A stretch of DNA of 37,535 nt, taken from a bacterium. Lineage in GTDB: Bacteria; Verrucomicrobiota; Verrucomicrobiia; Limisphaerales; UBA11358. Numbering within the stretch: the first letter of the stretch is position 1; each line of letters begins with the position of its first letter. Shown here piece after piece: positions 16,196-24,773 of this stretch. The stretch spans positions 1-37,535 of the forward strand of contig JAKALA010000040.1 in assembly GCA_021813325.1 (NCBI GenBank). The letters are read 5' to 3'. The notes under the pieces are model-generated. The model made no database searches and was not told the origin of the DNA. It saw only the letters and a list, made by a program, of their open reading frames with translations. Position numbers and translations under genes: made by a program.

Positions 16196-18802
16196 TTATT
16201 TTTCGATATTTACGCCGGAACCCGTGATGAAACTGGTCGTGGTCGTCGTGGTGGCGGCGGTGCTAATTGGTTTTACCGTTTTTTTTTCCGCAGCGTCCGA
16301 AGCATCGGTTGCCGACGGTTTGCTGTCCGCCGCGAGATCTTCCTCCGGAATCCGCATGCTGTAGAACGAGCGATAAACGAAGATCAGCGCGATGATGAAG
16401 AAGAAGCCTCCGATCAGCGTTTTGACACTTTGCTGGGGAATGGTCACCGCGATTTCCACGGCCAGCAATCCGAACAAGGTGGTGAATTTGATGACCGGAT
16501 TCAACGCCACGGAAGACGTGTCTTTGAAAGGATCGCCGACGGTGTCGCCCACGACCGTCGCGGCATGAAGCGGAGTGCCTTTCTGGCGGAAATCCACTTC
16601 GACGATTTTCTTGGCGTTGTCCCAAGCGCCGCCCGCGTTGGCCATGAAGATGGCCTGGTAAAGGCCGAAGAAGGCGATGCCGACCAGGTAACCGATGAAG
16701 AAGTAGGGATTAAAGAAGGCCAGCGCCAGCGCCAGACAGAAGATCACAATGAAGATGTTCCACATGCCTTTTTGCGCGTAAACGGTGCAAATGCGAACGA
16801 CTTCTTTGCTGTCTTTTTCCGAGGCTGTGACCGCATCCAATTTCATGTGGTCTTGAATGTAAACCACGGCGCGATAGGAACCCGTCACCACGGCCTGGGT
16901 GCTGGCGCCGGTGAACCAGTAAATCACCGCGCCGCCCATGAGCAGACCCAAGATGATTTCCGGCTGAACCACGCTGAGCGCCGCGATTACCGGTTTGAAC
17001 GCGCCCGCAACGCCCGAGGCGACTTGCGCGTCATAAAGTCCCTGCAACAGCATGATAATGCCGAACACCATGGTCGTGGCGCCAACGACAGCCGTGCCGA
17101 TCAGCACGGGTTTGGCGGTGGCTTTGAAGGTGTTGCCGGCTCCGTCGTTCTTTTCCAGCAGGTGCTTGGCGTTTTCGAAATCGGGTTTGAAACCGAAGTC
17201 TTTTTCAATTTCTTTAGCAATGTTCGGTTGCGCTTCGATGCGGCTCAATTCATAAACGGATTGGGCGTTGTCTGTCACCGGGCCGTAGCTGTCAACCGCG
17301 ATGGTCACCGGTCCCATGCCGAGGAATCCGAACGCCACCAAACCAAACGCGAAGATGGGCGCGGCAAAGGCGAACTTGGCCGGCATGAGTTCCACGATGG
17401 GCGAATTGGTGTAAGTCGCCAATAAGCAGGCGCAGAACATCAGGCCAAGAATGCAGAGTCCCATCCAGAAGGCGGAAAAATTGCCGGCGACGAAACCGGA
17501 CAAAATATTCAGCGAAGCACCACCATGCTTGGAGCAGGTGGTGACTTCTTTGACGTGCTGCGAATTGGTGCTGGTGAACACTTTGGTGAACTCGGGAATT
17601 ACCGCGCCCGCCACCGTGCCGCAGGATATAATGGCAGAAAGAACCCACCAAAGATTCGGGTTAATGCCGTCTTGCTTGGAGAGCAGGAGGTAGCTGGCCA
17701 CAAAAGTGACCACGATTGAAACGGCCGAAGTGATCCAAACCAGATGCGTGAGCGGAGCCTCGAAATCAAAATCTTTCTGACCGCCAAATTTGGCCTTCGT
17801 GATGCCTTCATTTAAAAAGTAGGAAACCAGCGAGGTGACAATCATCAAGGCGCGCATGCTGAAGAGCCAGACGATCAAGGTCGCGCAAACCGTCGGGCTG
17901 TTGGAAAGCGCCAGCGCCAGAAAGGCAATCAGTGCGACACCGGTCACGCCGTAAGTTTCAAAACCGTCCGCCGTCGGTCCGACGGAGTCACCGGCGTTGT
18001 CGCCGGTGCAGTCAGCAATGACACCGGGGTTTTTCGGATCGTCTTCAGGCAACTTGAAGACAATTTTCATGAGGTCCGATCCGATGTCGGCGATTTTTGT
18101 AAAGATGCCGCCGCAAATGCGCAGCACGCTGGCACCCAGCGATTCGCCGATTGCGAAGCCGATGAAACATGGGCCGATCAATTCATTCGGTAGAAAAATC
18201 AAAATGCAGATCATGAAGAACAGTTCCACCGCAACGAGCAGCAGGCCCACGCTCATGCCGGAGCGCAACGGAATGCCGACCGTCAGGATCGGGTTGCCCC
18301 GTAAAGCGGCAAACGAGGTGCGGGAATTGGCCGTGGTATTAATGCGGATGCCGAACCACGCCACGCCATAACTTCCCAAAATCCCCAGAACGGAAGCGAG
18401 CATGATCGCCAGCACGCTGCCGAAACCTTTTCCCTCCAGCACCTTGAAGTAAAACATAATACAGCTTCCGATCAGCACCCACAGGATGGCGAGGAATTTG
18501 CCTTGCTGAATCAAGTAGGTCTTGCAGGTTTCCCAAATGGTCTTCGAAACTTCCGCCATCGATTTATGCACCGGCAGCGATTTGGTTTGCCAGTATTGAA
18601 TGAGACCGAATACGGCGCCGATCGCACACATGGCGATGCCCATATACATGAGTTGGAAGCCGGTGACACCGCCCAAGCCGGAGAACGTAATTTGGTTCAG
18701 CGGCGGAATTTTCAGGTCGGCTTCACTGGCGTGCAAGGCGCCAGCCGAGGCCAGGAGGGCGGTCACCAGGGCGATCTTGGGGAGGGAATTTCGAATATGC
18801 AT
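16196..18802 (-). CDS. hppA: Membrane-bound ion-pumping pyrophosphatase, long divergent form
   Basis: An 868-residue membrane pyrophosphatase that hydrolyses PPi to drive H+ (or Na+) export. It is longer than the usual 660-720 because of an N-terminal hydrophobic segment (ALVTALLASAGALHAS) and a C-terminal Ala/Thr-rich tail. Family blocks: IPEDDP-type LPEDDPKNPG plus IADCTGDNAGDSVGPTADGFETYG (about 251-284), GPVTIAVDSYGPVTDNA, GGAWDNAKKIVE and VVGDTVGDPFKDTSSVALNPVIK. Deviations: the DX7KXXE signature reads DIGSDLMKIVF (239-249), so its Glu is absent and the Lys is displaced. The potassium-site motif reads GNTFKATAK (near 553-561): Lys sits at the position typical of K+-independent enzymes, but Ala at the second position. 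Ion specificity cannot be settled by eye. Divergent from the hydrogenase operon. Confidence 0.93.
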   Translation of the reverse strand: MHIRNSLPKIALVTALLASAGALHASEADLKIPPLNQITFSGLGGVTGFQLMYMGIAMCAIGAVFGLIQYWQTKSLPVHKSMAEVSKTIWETCKTYLIQQGKFLAILWVLIGSCIMFYFKVLEGKGFGSVLAIMLASVLGILGSYGVAWFGIRINTTANSRTSFAALRGNPILTVGIPLRSGMSVGLLLVAVELFFMICILIFLPNELIGPCFIGFAIGESLGASVLRICGGIFTKIADIGSDLMKIVFKLPEDDPKNPGVIADCTGDNAGDSVGPTADGFETYGVTGVALIAFLALALSNSPTVCATLIVWLFSMRALMIVTSLVSYFLNEGITKAKFGGQKDFDFEAPLTHLVWITSAVSIVVTFVASYLLLSKQDGINPNLWWVLSAIISCGTVAGAVIPEFTKVFTSTNSQHVKEVTTCSKHGGASLNILSGFVAGNFSAFWMGLCILGLMFCACLLATYTNSPIVELMPAKFAFAAPIFAFGLVAFGFLGMGPVTIAVDSYGPVTDNAQSVYELSRIEAQPNIAKEIEKDFGFKPDFENAKHLLEKNDGAGNTFKATAKPVLIGTAVVGATTMVFGIIMLLQGLYDAQVASGVAGAFKPVIAALSVVQPEIILGLLMGGAVIYWFTGASTQAVVTGSYRAVVYIQDHMKLDAVTASEKDSKEVVRICTVYAQKGMWNIFIVIFCLALALAFFNPYFFIGYLVGIAFFGLYQAIFMANAGGAWDNAKKIVEVDFRQKGTPLHAATVVGDTVGDPFKDTSSVALNPVIKFTTLFGLLAVEIAVTIPQQSVKTLIGGFFFIIALIFVYRSFYSMRIPEEDLAADSKPSATDASDAAEKKTVKPISTAATTTTTTSFITGSGVNIEK

Positions 18803-19140
18803 AGTTTGATTATTTACCGGCAGTTGTTAATGAGGTTAATTGTTGGCAACGAGGCAAAGGGCAACACGGGACGGTTGAAGATGTGATCGGCAACCGCTTT
18901 CCGCGATTTTTCAGGAAATTCAAATTTAATGTTTGGCGATTTTGCATAAACGGGTCTAAAACACTAACGCTTTCCGCAGCATGAATCTGATGGAATATGC
19001 TGCAAAGCGCTTTCCATTTATTGACTTTATTCGCTCCGATTTTGGTTGGGATGGTGGCGCGGGTGAATGCTTCCGGTTTTGATATGCTGTTTTTTAGCCA
19101 GGGCAAACCTTGGGATCGCGTCACGATGGGATGTCGAAAT

Positions 19141-19150
19141 GGGGGGGGGG
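19141..19150. repeat. Poly-G tract (G10)
   Basis: Ten consecutive G residues about 190 bases upstream of hoxE, in non-coding DNA. A homopolymer of this length can vary by strand slippage. It is also a place where assembly errors are common. Confidence 0.8.
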
Positions 19151-19250
19151 AAACATGCCGGCTATCAGAATTTACCTGGCCGGCAAGATTGTTTTTAACT
19201 GGCAATCTGGTTTCAGACAAGATGTTTGGAGAGCAATTAATGGTCTCGAT

Positions 19251-19266
19251 TTGCCAATCTTGGTAA
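19251..19266. promoter_or_regulatory. Candidate operator upstream of hoxE
   Basis: TTGCCAA-TC-TTGGTAA is a 7-bp inverted repeat with one mismatch, 78 bases before the hoxE start. The symmetry suits a dimeric regulator, but no regulator gene is in the window and the link to hydrogenase control is inferred from position only. Confidence 0.25.
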
Positions 19267-19343
19267 AGATTTACGAATGAAAATGACTAATGTGACAGTG
19301 TGTATAGCGGAAACAAGTTTATCCATGCTGTTGTCATATAATT

Positions 19344-19877
19344 ATGAGTGTTAATTTGACCAACCCTGAGCAACCGCCCGTCAAGCCGGTGGCGGAAGCG
19401 AAGCATCCCAGTGGAGACAAGCGCTTTAAGATTCTTGAAGTGCATATGAAAAAACTTCAATTCAAGCAGGACGCCTTGATTGAAGTCTTGCACAAGGCGC
19501 AGGAACTTTTCGGGTATCTTGAAGACGACGTGCTGTTGTTTATCTCGGCCAAGCTCAAGCTTCCGCCCAGCCGGGTTTACGGGGTGGCGACTTTCTATCA
19601 TTTTTTCACGCTGAAACCCAAGGGCGAGCACACTTGTGTCGTATGTATGGGCACGGCGTGCTATGTGAAAGGAGCGGACAAGGTGGTGGAAGCGGTTCAA
19701 AATCAGCTCAAAATCCGGGCTGGCGAAACAACGACCGATAACAAGGTCTCGCTGCTCACGGCCCGCTGCATCGGCGCGTGCGGCATTGCGCCGGCCGTGG
19801 TCTATGACGGAACGGTAATACCGCGTCAGACCCCGGAATCAGCGATGGAACAAATCAACAAATGGGTGCAATCATGA
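19344..19877 (+). CDS. hoxE: NAD-linked hydrogenase diaphorase subunit HoxE
   Basis: A 177-residue NuoE-like protein carrying one [2Fe-2S] cluster, the small electron-transfer subunit of the bidirectional hydrogenase diaphorase. Cluster ligands follow the NuoE spacing: Cys101 and Cys106 (CMGTAC), Cys142 and Cys146 (CIGAC). The family block KLPPSRVYGVATFYHFF precedes them. The N-terminal 20 residues are Pro-rich and probably flexible; the DKRFKILEVHMKK block after them is shared by HoxE proteins and supports a start at or near ATG 19344, although a TATAAT directly before it gives no room for a ribosome site. First gene of the hox-hyp cluster. Its stop overlaps the hoxF start by ATGA, so translation is probably coupled. 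Confidence 0.93.
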   Translation: MSVNLTNPEQPPVKPVAEAKHPSGDKRFKILEVHMKKLQFKQDALIEVLHKAQELFGYLEDDVLLFISAKLKLPPSRVYGVATFYHFFTLKPKGEHTCVVCMGTACYVKGADKVVEAVQNQLKIRAGETTTDNKVSLLTARCIGACGIAPAVVYDGTVIPRQTPESAMEQINKWVQS

Positions 19878-21508
19878 CGCTAAACGACCTTTTTCAAATC
19901 AAAGAGACGGAATTGTTTGCCCGCAAAAAAATTGTCCTGCGTTGCTGCATGGCCGCGGGTTGCATGTCTTCCAACTCGAAAGGCGTCAAAGAACAGTTGG
20001 AAAAAGCGGTGATTGATGCCGGTCTGCAAAACGATATTGAAGTGCGGGGCGTCGGCTGCATGAAGCTGTGCTGTGAAGGACCGCTGGTTCAGGCCGACCC
20101 GCAGGAAGCGCTTTTCGTCAAAGTGACGGAGAAAAATGCGCCCTCGATCCTTACCGCGATCAAAGGCGGTAAAACCGATGTCACCCAGGCTGATCCGCAT
20201 TCCGCCTTTTTCACCAAACAACTCTCAATTGTGCTGGCCAACAGCGGGGTGGTGGATCCGGAGCGGATTGAAAGCTACATCACGCAGGATGGCTATCAGG
20301 CGTTGCATGATGTGTTGACCGAAATGACGCCCAAAGATGTTGTCGAGACGATGGTGAAGAGCGGTCTTCGTGGCCGGGGCGGGGCGGGATTTCCGACGGG
20401 GATCAAGTGGGGCACGGTGGCCAAATCACCCGGGGCCAAGAAATATGTGATCTGCAACGCGGATGAGGGCGATCCCGGAGCCTTCATGGACCGCAGCGTG
20501 TTGGAAAGCGATCCCCACAGTGTGCTCGAAGGCATGGCGATCGCGGCTTACGCGGTCGGGGCGGATCAAGGATTCATTTACGTGCGCGCCGAATATCCCT
20601 TGGCCATCGCACGGCTGCAAACCGCGATCAAACAGGCGAAAATCATGGGATTGCTCGGCGCCGGCATTTTTGAAACCCCGTTTCATTTCAATGTGGATAT
20701 CCGGATCGGCGCCGGGGCGTTTGTCTGCGGCGAAGAAACGGCGCTGATGATGTCTGTGGAAGGCAAGCGCGGCACGCCGCGTCCCCGCCCGCCGTTCCCG
20801 GCGGAAAGCGGTTTGTTCGGCTGTCCAACGTTATTGAACAACGTGGAGACCTTTGCCAACGTGCCCGCCATTTACCGCAACGGCGCGGAATGGTTTGCCA
20901 ATATCGGCACGGAAAAGAGCAAAGGCACCAAGGTCTTTGCGCTCGCGGGCAAAATCAAAAACACCGGCCTGATTGAAGTGCCCATGGGCACGCCGCTTCG
21001 CACGATCGTGGAAGAGATGGGCGGCGGCGCTCCGGATGGCGGCCAGATCAAGGCGGTGCAGACCGGCGGTCCCTCCGGCGGCTGCATTCCGGCGGAACAC
21101 CTGGATACGCCCGTGGATTACGAATCGCTCGGCAAGCTGGGTTCCATCATGGGATCCGGCGGTATGATCGTGATGGATGAATCCACCAGAATGGTGGATG
21201 TGGCCCGGTTCTTCATGGAATTCTGCATGGATGAATCCTGCGGCAAGTGTATTCCCTGCCGTGCTGGCACGGTGCAGATGCACAATTTGCTCGAAAAAAT
21301 TCTGCAACGCAAAGCCACGGCCCGCGATCTCGCCTTGCTGGAGGAACTTTGCGACATGGTGCGCAACACCAGTCTCTGCGGCCTGGGGCAGACCGCGCCC
21401 AATCCCACGTTGAGCACCTTGCGGTTCTTCCGCAACGAATACGAGGCACTGTTGCAGCCGGATGCTCATGGCCCGCGCTCGACTCAAACCGAAACCACCA
21501 CCAAATAA
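19874..21508 (+). CDS. hoxF: NAD-linked hydrogenase diaphorase subunit HoxF
   Basis: A 544-residue NuoF-like subunit that binds FMN and NAD(H), the entry or exit point for hydride. The start at ATG 19874 overlaps the hoxE stop by ATGA; an ATG at 19862 in the same frame is possible. Residues about 20-100 are a thioredoxin-like [2Fe-2S] domain (Cys25, Cys30, Cys62, Cys66). GRGGAGFPTG (167-176) and CNADEGDPGAFMDR form the FMN/NADH site. ESCGKCIPCRAGT with Cys455, Cys458 and Cys461 plus Cys501 bind a [4Fe-4S] cluster. In Ralstonia HoxF the HoxE-like part is fused; here it is a separate gene, as in cyanobacteria. Followed after three bases by hoxU. Confidence 0.96.
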   Translation: MTLNDLFQIKETELFARKKIVLRCCMAAGCMSSNSKGVKEQLEKAVIDAGLQNDIEVRGVGCMKLCCEGPLVQADPQEALFVKVTEKNAPSILTAIKGGKTDVTQADPHSAFFTKQLSIVLANSGVVDPERIESYITQDGYQALHDVLTEMTPKDVVETMVKSGLRGRGGAGFPTGIKWGTVAKSPGAKKYVICNADEGDPGAFMDRSVLESDPHSVLEGMAIAAYAVGADQGFIYVRAEYPLAIARLQTAIKQAKIMGLLGAGIFETPFHFNVDIRIGAGAFVCGEETALMMSVEGKRGTPRPRPPFPAESGLFGCPTLLNNVETFANVPAIYRNGAEWFANIGTEKSKGTKVFALAGKIKNTGLIEVPMGTPLRTIVEEMGGGAPDGGQIKAVQTGGPSGGCIPAEHLDTPVDYESLGKLGSIMGSGGMIVMDESTRMVDVARFFMEFCMDESCGKCIPCRAGTVQMHNLLEKILQRKATARDLALLEELCDMVRNTSLCGLGQTAPNPTLSTLRFFRNEYEALLQPDAHGPRSTQTETTTK

Positions 21509-21511
21509 TTT

Positions 21512-22228
21512 ATGGCCGCCAAGACATTAACCATTGACGGAAAACAAATCAGCGCCGAGGAGGGAGCGTCGGTGTTGCAGGCTGCTTCCGAAGCCGGCAT
21601 CACGATTCCGACGCTCTGTCACCTTGAAGGCGTTTATGATGTGGGCGCGTGCCGCCTGTGTCTCATCGAAGTCAAAGGCATTCCGAAGCTGCTTCCCGCC
21701 TGCACCACGAAAGTGGCCGAAGGCATGGAAGTCAGCACGGATTCCGAACGGTTGCGCAAATACCGCCGGATGACATTGGAACTGCTCTTTGCCGAACGCA
21801 ATCACGTGTGCGCGGTCTGCGTGGCCAACGGCCACTGCGAATTGCAAACGCTGGCCTACAGTCTCGGCATGGACCACGTCCGCTACGATTACAACTTCCC
21901 GAAGTGGGGCGTGGACACCACCCACCGCCTGTTTGGCATGGATCACAACCGCTGTATTCTTTGCGCGCGCTGTGTCCGCACCTGCTGGCATGTGGAAGGA
22001 GCCGGCACCAAGAACGTCGCCGGCCGGGGAAGCAAATCCAAGATCATTTCCGATCTCAACCAACCGTGGGGCCATTCGGAAAGCTGCACCGAGTGCGGCA
22101 AATGTGTCATGTCCTGCCCCACTGGCGCGCTGTTCCGCAAAGGCTCGACGGTGGGCGAATCGGAACGCGACCGCACCAAACTTGAATTCATCGTCACCGC
22201 CCGGGAGAAAAAACAATGGAACGCTTAA
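21512..22228 (+). CDS. hoxU: NAD-linked hydrogenase diaphorase subunit HoxU
   Basis: A 238-residue NuoG-like (N-terminal part only) iron-sulfur wire linking HoxF to the hydrogenase module. Residues 1-75 are a plant-type [2Fe-2S] ferredoxin fold with Cys36, Cys47, Cys50 and Cys64. His98 with Cys100, Cys103 and Cys109 form the His-ligated [4Fe-4S] site. Two further [4Fe-4S] sites follow, in CILCARCVRTC (148-158) and CTECGKCVMSCP (192-202), the latter ferredoxin-like. All cluster ligands are present. The 3' end overlaps hoxY by 13 bases, so the two are probably translationally coupled. The molybdopterin-type domain of true NuoG is absent, as is normal for HoxU. Confidence 0.95.
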   Translation: MAAKTLTIDGKQISAEEGASVLQAASEAGITIPTLCHLEGVYDVGACRLCLIEVKGIPKLLPACTTKVAEGMEVSTDSERLRKYRRMTLELLFAERNHVCAVCVANGHCELQTLAYSLGMDHVRYDYNFPKWGVDTTHRLFGMDHNRCILCARCVRTCWHVEGAGTKNVAGRGSKSKIISDLNQPWGHSESCTECGKCVMSCPTGALFRKGSTVGESERDRTKLEFIVTAREKKQWNA

Positions 22229-22764
22229 AAATTGCCACGGTCTGGCTCGGCGGTTGCGCCGGCTGCCACATGTCCTTCCTCGACCTCGATGAGTTTCTCA
22301 TTGATCTCGCCGGAAAAATCGAACTCGTTTACAGCCCCATCGCGGATGTGAAGGAATATCCCGAAGGTGTGGATGTCTGCCTCATCGAAGGCGCCGTCTG
22401 CAACGAGGATAATCTGGAATTGATCCACAAAATTCGCGCCCGCACCAAGGTGCTCGTGTCCTTCGGCGACTGCGCCGTGACCGCCAACGTGCCGGCCATG
22501 CGCAATCAACTGGGCCTGGACAACGCCGAAAGCGTGCTCCAGTGCGCCTACGTGACGAACGCGCAGTATAACCCGGTCAAGCCCAAGGAAGATGGCATCG
22601 TGCCACCGTTGCTGGAAAAAGTTCAGCCGGTTCACGCCGTGGTGCATGTGGAATATTTTCTGCCGGGCTGTCCGCCGCCGGCCGACCGCATCAAAGCCTT
22701 GATGGTTCAGGTTCTGGAAGGCAAAACGCCGAAACTCGAAGGCACTCAATTAAAATTCGGTTGA
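22216..22764 (+). CDS. hoxY: [NiFe] hydrogenase small subunit HoxY
   Basis: A 182-residue small subunit that holds the [4Fe-4S] cluster next to the NiFe site and passes electrons to HoxU. The four ligands are visible: Cys14 and Cys17 (GGCAGCHMS), Cys86 (FGDCAV) and Cys152 (LPGCPPP). It is short, like group 3 cytoplasmic HoxY proteins, and lacks both the twin-arginine signal and the distal clusters of membrane-bound hydrogenases, so it is cytosolic. ATG 22216 lies within the end of hoxU (13-base overlap), so coupling is likely. hoxH starts 10 bases downstream. Subunit order E-F-U-Y-H and these motifs assign the enzyme to group 3d, which is an inference from gene content. Confidence 0.95.
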   Translation: MERLKIATVWLGGCAGCHMSFLDLDEFLIDLAGKIELVYSPIADVKEYPEGVDVCLIEGAVCNEDNLELIHKIRARTKVLVSFGDCAVTANVPAMRNQLGLDNAESVLQCAYVTNAQYNPVKPKEDGIVPPLLEKVQPVHAVVHVEYFLPGCPPPADRIKALMVQVLEGKTPKLEGTQLKFG

Positions 22765-22774
22765 TAAATTTGTT

Positions 22775-24199
22775 ATGTCCAAGCGTATTGTCATTGATCC
22801 CGTGACCCGCATCGAGGGGCACGCCAAAATCAGCATTTTCATGGACGACGCCGGCAACGTTGCCGACGCGGAGTTCCACGTCGTTGAGTTTCGCGGCTTT
22901 GAAAAGTTCTGTGAAGGTCGTCCCTACACTGAGATGCCGGGCATCACCCAGCGCATCTGCGGCATCTGCCCGATCAGCCATACCTTGGCTTCGGCCAAGG
23001 CGGGCGACGCCCTGATGTCGGTCAACATTCCGCCCGCCGCCGACAAGCTGCGCCGGTTGTTGAATCTCGGCCAGTTCATTCAGAGCCACGCCCTGAGCTT
23101 TTTTCACCTCAGCGCGCCGGACTTTTTGCTTGGCTGGGACACGCCGCCCGCCCAGCGCAACGTCTTTGGCATCATCAATTCCAACGCGGATCTGGCCCGC
23201 GCCGGCATCCGCCTCCGCCAGTTTGGCCAGGAAATTATCGAAGTGTTGGCGGGCAAAAAGGTGCATCCGGCCTGGGCGGTTCCCGGCGGTGTCCGCAGTT
23301 CCTTGACACCGGAAGGCCGGGCCAAAATCAAAGCCTGGCTCCCGGAAGCCTACGCCACGACGAAAGTTGCCTTGGATTTGTTTAAGAAAACGCTCCAGAG
23401 CCACAAGGCCGAGGTGCAGATTTTCGGCAATTTTCCGTCGCTGTTCATGGGGTTGACCACGCCCGACGGCACTTGGGAACATCACGGCAGCAAACTGCGT
23501 TTCACCGACAGCAGCGGCAGCATTATTGCCGATCAGGTGGACGTGGCGAACTACAAGGAATACATCGGTGAATCCGTGCAGAATGCCTCGTATCTTAAAT
23601 CGCCGTATTATTTGTCGCTGGGTTTCCCGGACGGAATCTACCGGGTCGGCCCGCTCGCCCGGTTGAACATTGCCGAGCAAATGGGCGTGCCGCAGGCGGA
23701 TGAAGAATTGAAGAAATTCAAGAAGCTTGGTCGCGGCGCGGTGACTTCATCGTTCCTGTATCACTACGCCCGCCTCATCGAAATCTTGGCGGCGATTGAA
23801 TACACCGAGCGCTACATGGATGACCCGGAATTGTCGAGCTCCTATCTGCGGGCCGATGCCGGCATCAACAGTTTGACCGGCGTGGGTGCCAGCGAAGCGC
23901 CCCGGGGCACGTTGTTCCACGACTACACGGTGGATCGCGAAGGACTCCTCCAAAAGGTGAACCTCATCGTGGCCACCGGCCAAAATAACTTGGCCATGAA
24001 CCAGACCGTCGCGCAGATCGCCCGGCACTACATTCGCGGCAATAACGTTTCCGAAGCCATGCTGAATCGCGTGGAGCACGGCATCCGCTGTTACGATCCG
24101 TGTCTGAGCTGTTCCACGCATGCCGTTGGCCAGATGCCGTTGCACGTTCAACTGGTCGCGCCGGATGGCCAGGTGATCAACGAAGTCATGCGTGGCTGA
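22775..24199 (+). CDS. hoxH: [NiFe] hydrogenase large subunit HoxH
   Basis: A 474-residue catalytic subunit with the Ni-Fe(CN)2CO site. Nickel ligands are paired: [10 protein letters not shown] (Cys62, Cys65) and DPCLSCSTH (Cys443, Cys446). The precursor extends 25 residues beyond His449 ([20 protein letters not shown] onwards). In this family an endopeptidase cleaves after that His, and the candidate protease is encoded directly downstream. No membrane or Tat signal is seen. Length is normal for HoxH (about 470-490). It starts at ATG 22775, 10 bases after hoxY. The hydrogenase reaction is reversible H2 oxidation, coupled to NAD+ through HoxEFU. No missing core residue is apparent by eye. Confidence 0.97.
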   Translation: MSKRIVIDPVTRIEGHAKISIFMDDAGNVADAEFHVVEFRGFEKFCEGRPYTEMPGITQRICGICPISHTLASAKAGDALMSVNIPPAADKLRRLLNLGQFIQSHALSFFHLSAPDFLLGWDTPPAQRNVFGIINSNADLARAGIRLRQFGQEIIEVLAGKKVHPAWAVPGGVRSSLTPEGRAKIKAWLPEAYATTKVALDLFKKTLQSHKAEVQIFGNFPSLFMGLTTPDGTWEHHGSKLRFTDSSGSIIADQVDVANYKEYIGESVQNASYLKSPYYLSLGFPDGIYRVGPLARLNIAEQMGVPQADEELKKFKKLGRGAVTSSFLYHYARLIEILAAIEYTERYMDDPELSSSYLRADAGINSLTGVGASEAPRGTLFHDYTVDREGLLQKVNLIVATGQNNLAMNQTVAQIARHYIRGNNVSEAMLNRVEHGIRCYDPCLSCSTHAVGQMPLHVQLVAPDGQVINEVMRG

Positions 24200-24233
24200 A
24201 AATTTTGTCCTAGTTGGGTTGGACAAATAAACC

Positions 24234-24278
24234 GCCGGCGGGAGGCGAGGGTTGGTCGTTTCCCGCCGGCAAATTTTT
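24234..24278 (+). terminator. Terminator-like hairpin between hoxH and the protease gene
   Basis: A perfect 10-bp stem, GCCGGCGGGA (24234-24243) / TCCCGCCGGC (24261-24270), with a 17-base loop and then AAATTTTT to 24278. The following ATG (24279) starts the protease gene with no room for a ribosome site. It may reduce transcription into the maturation genes or be a structured 5' leader. Confidence 0.6.
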
Positions 24279-24764
24279 ATGAGCGCCTTGCCAAAGGTTC
24301 CGATTGAGGCCGATTTGCTGGTCATCGGCTATGGCAATTCGTTGCGCCGCGATGACGGTGTGGGACCGCGGGTAGCCGAAGCGATTGAAGAACTTGCTTT
24401 GCCTGGCGTGCGCACATTGGTCTGTCAGTTGCTAGCCCCGGAATTTGCCGATTCGATTGCCCGCGCCCGCAAAGTTATTTTTGTGGACGCCGCTGTTGAC
24501 CGGCTTGAGGGTGTTCATCTTCGCGAATTACGGCCTGGAGAAACGGCTCAACTCATGGCCCACGCCGCAGATCCAAAAACCATGCTGGCGCTGGCCAGAG
24601 ATGTCTTTGGCCATGCGCCGGAAGCCTGGTGGCTGACCATTCCGGCGATCAAGTTGGGATTCGGCACCGATTACTCTCCCGAAACGGAAACAGGCTTCCG
24701 CCAGGCCGTTGAAAAGATCAAATCCATGGCAGCCGAAGCGAGTCCTGTGAACGACAAAAATTGA
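24279..24764 (+). CDS. hoxW: [NiFe] hydrogenase maturation protease
   Basis: A 161-residue HyaD/HybD/HoxW-family endopeptidase that removes the HoxH C-terminal peptide after nickel is inserted. The frame begins further upstream, but ATG 24279 gives the expected start about 15 residues before the motif VIGYGNSLRRDDGVG. The acidic residue of that motif (Asp25 or Asp26), Asp70 in VDAAV and His95 in MAHAADP are the likely nickel-sensing ligands. The LTIPA block (about 119-123) is shared by HoxW-type proteases. The start follows the terminator-like hairpin with no visible ribosome site. The next gene, hypF, begins 9 bases after its stop. HoxW is chosen because of the neighbouring hoxH. Confidence 0.88.
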   Translation: MSALPKVPIEADLLVIGYGNSLRRDDGVGPRVAEAIEELALPGVRTLVCQLLAPEFADSIARARKVIFVDAAVDRLEGVHLRELRPGETAQLMAHAADPKTMLALARDVFGHAPEAWWLTIPAIKLGFGTDYSPETETGFRQAVEKIKSMAAEASPVNDKN

Positions 24765-24773
24765 GAAGTCTTT

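Larger units (their letters stand above)
18803..19343. other. Hox/hppA divergent intergenic region (541 bp)
   Basis: No gene is supported here. The region separates two divergently transcribed units and must hold both promoters. Visible structure: a run of ten G residues at 19141-19150 and a near-perfect inverted repeat at 19251-19266. A TATAAT at 19337-19342 abuts the hoxE start codon and is too close to serve as its -10 box. Short frames in the region have no family resemblance and read through the G-run. Confidence 0.6.

Noticed and set aside
16037-17425. A 462-codon plus-strand frame opposite the end of hppA
   Set aside because: Low-complexity Arg/Asp/Gly-rich translation, overlaps the kinase 3' end and a terminator, and opposes the well-conserved pyrophosphatase.
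18997-19266. An 89-codon plus-strand frame in the hox/hppA intergenic region
   Set aside because: It reads through the G10 tract, has no family resemblance and lies in a divergent promoter region.
19337-19342. TATAAT as a -10 box for hoxE
   Set aside because: It ends one base before the ATG, so transcription would start inside the gene unless the true start is further downstream, which HoxE conservation argues against.
22691-23680. A 329-codon minus-strand frame opposite hoxH
   Set aside because: Antisense of hoxH with no protein-like motif.
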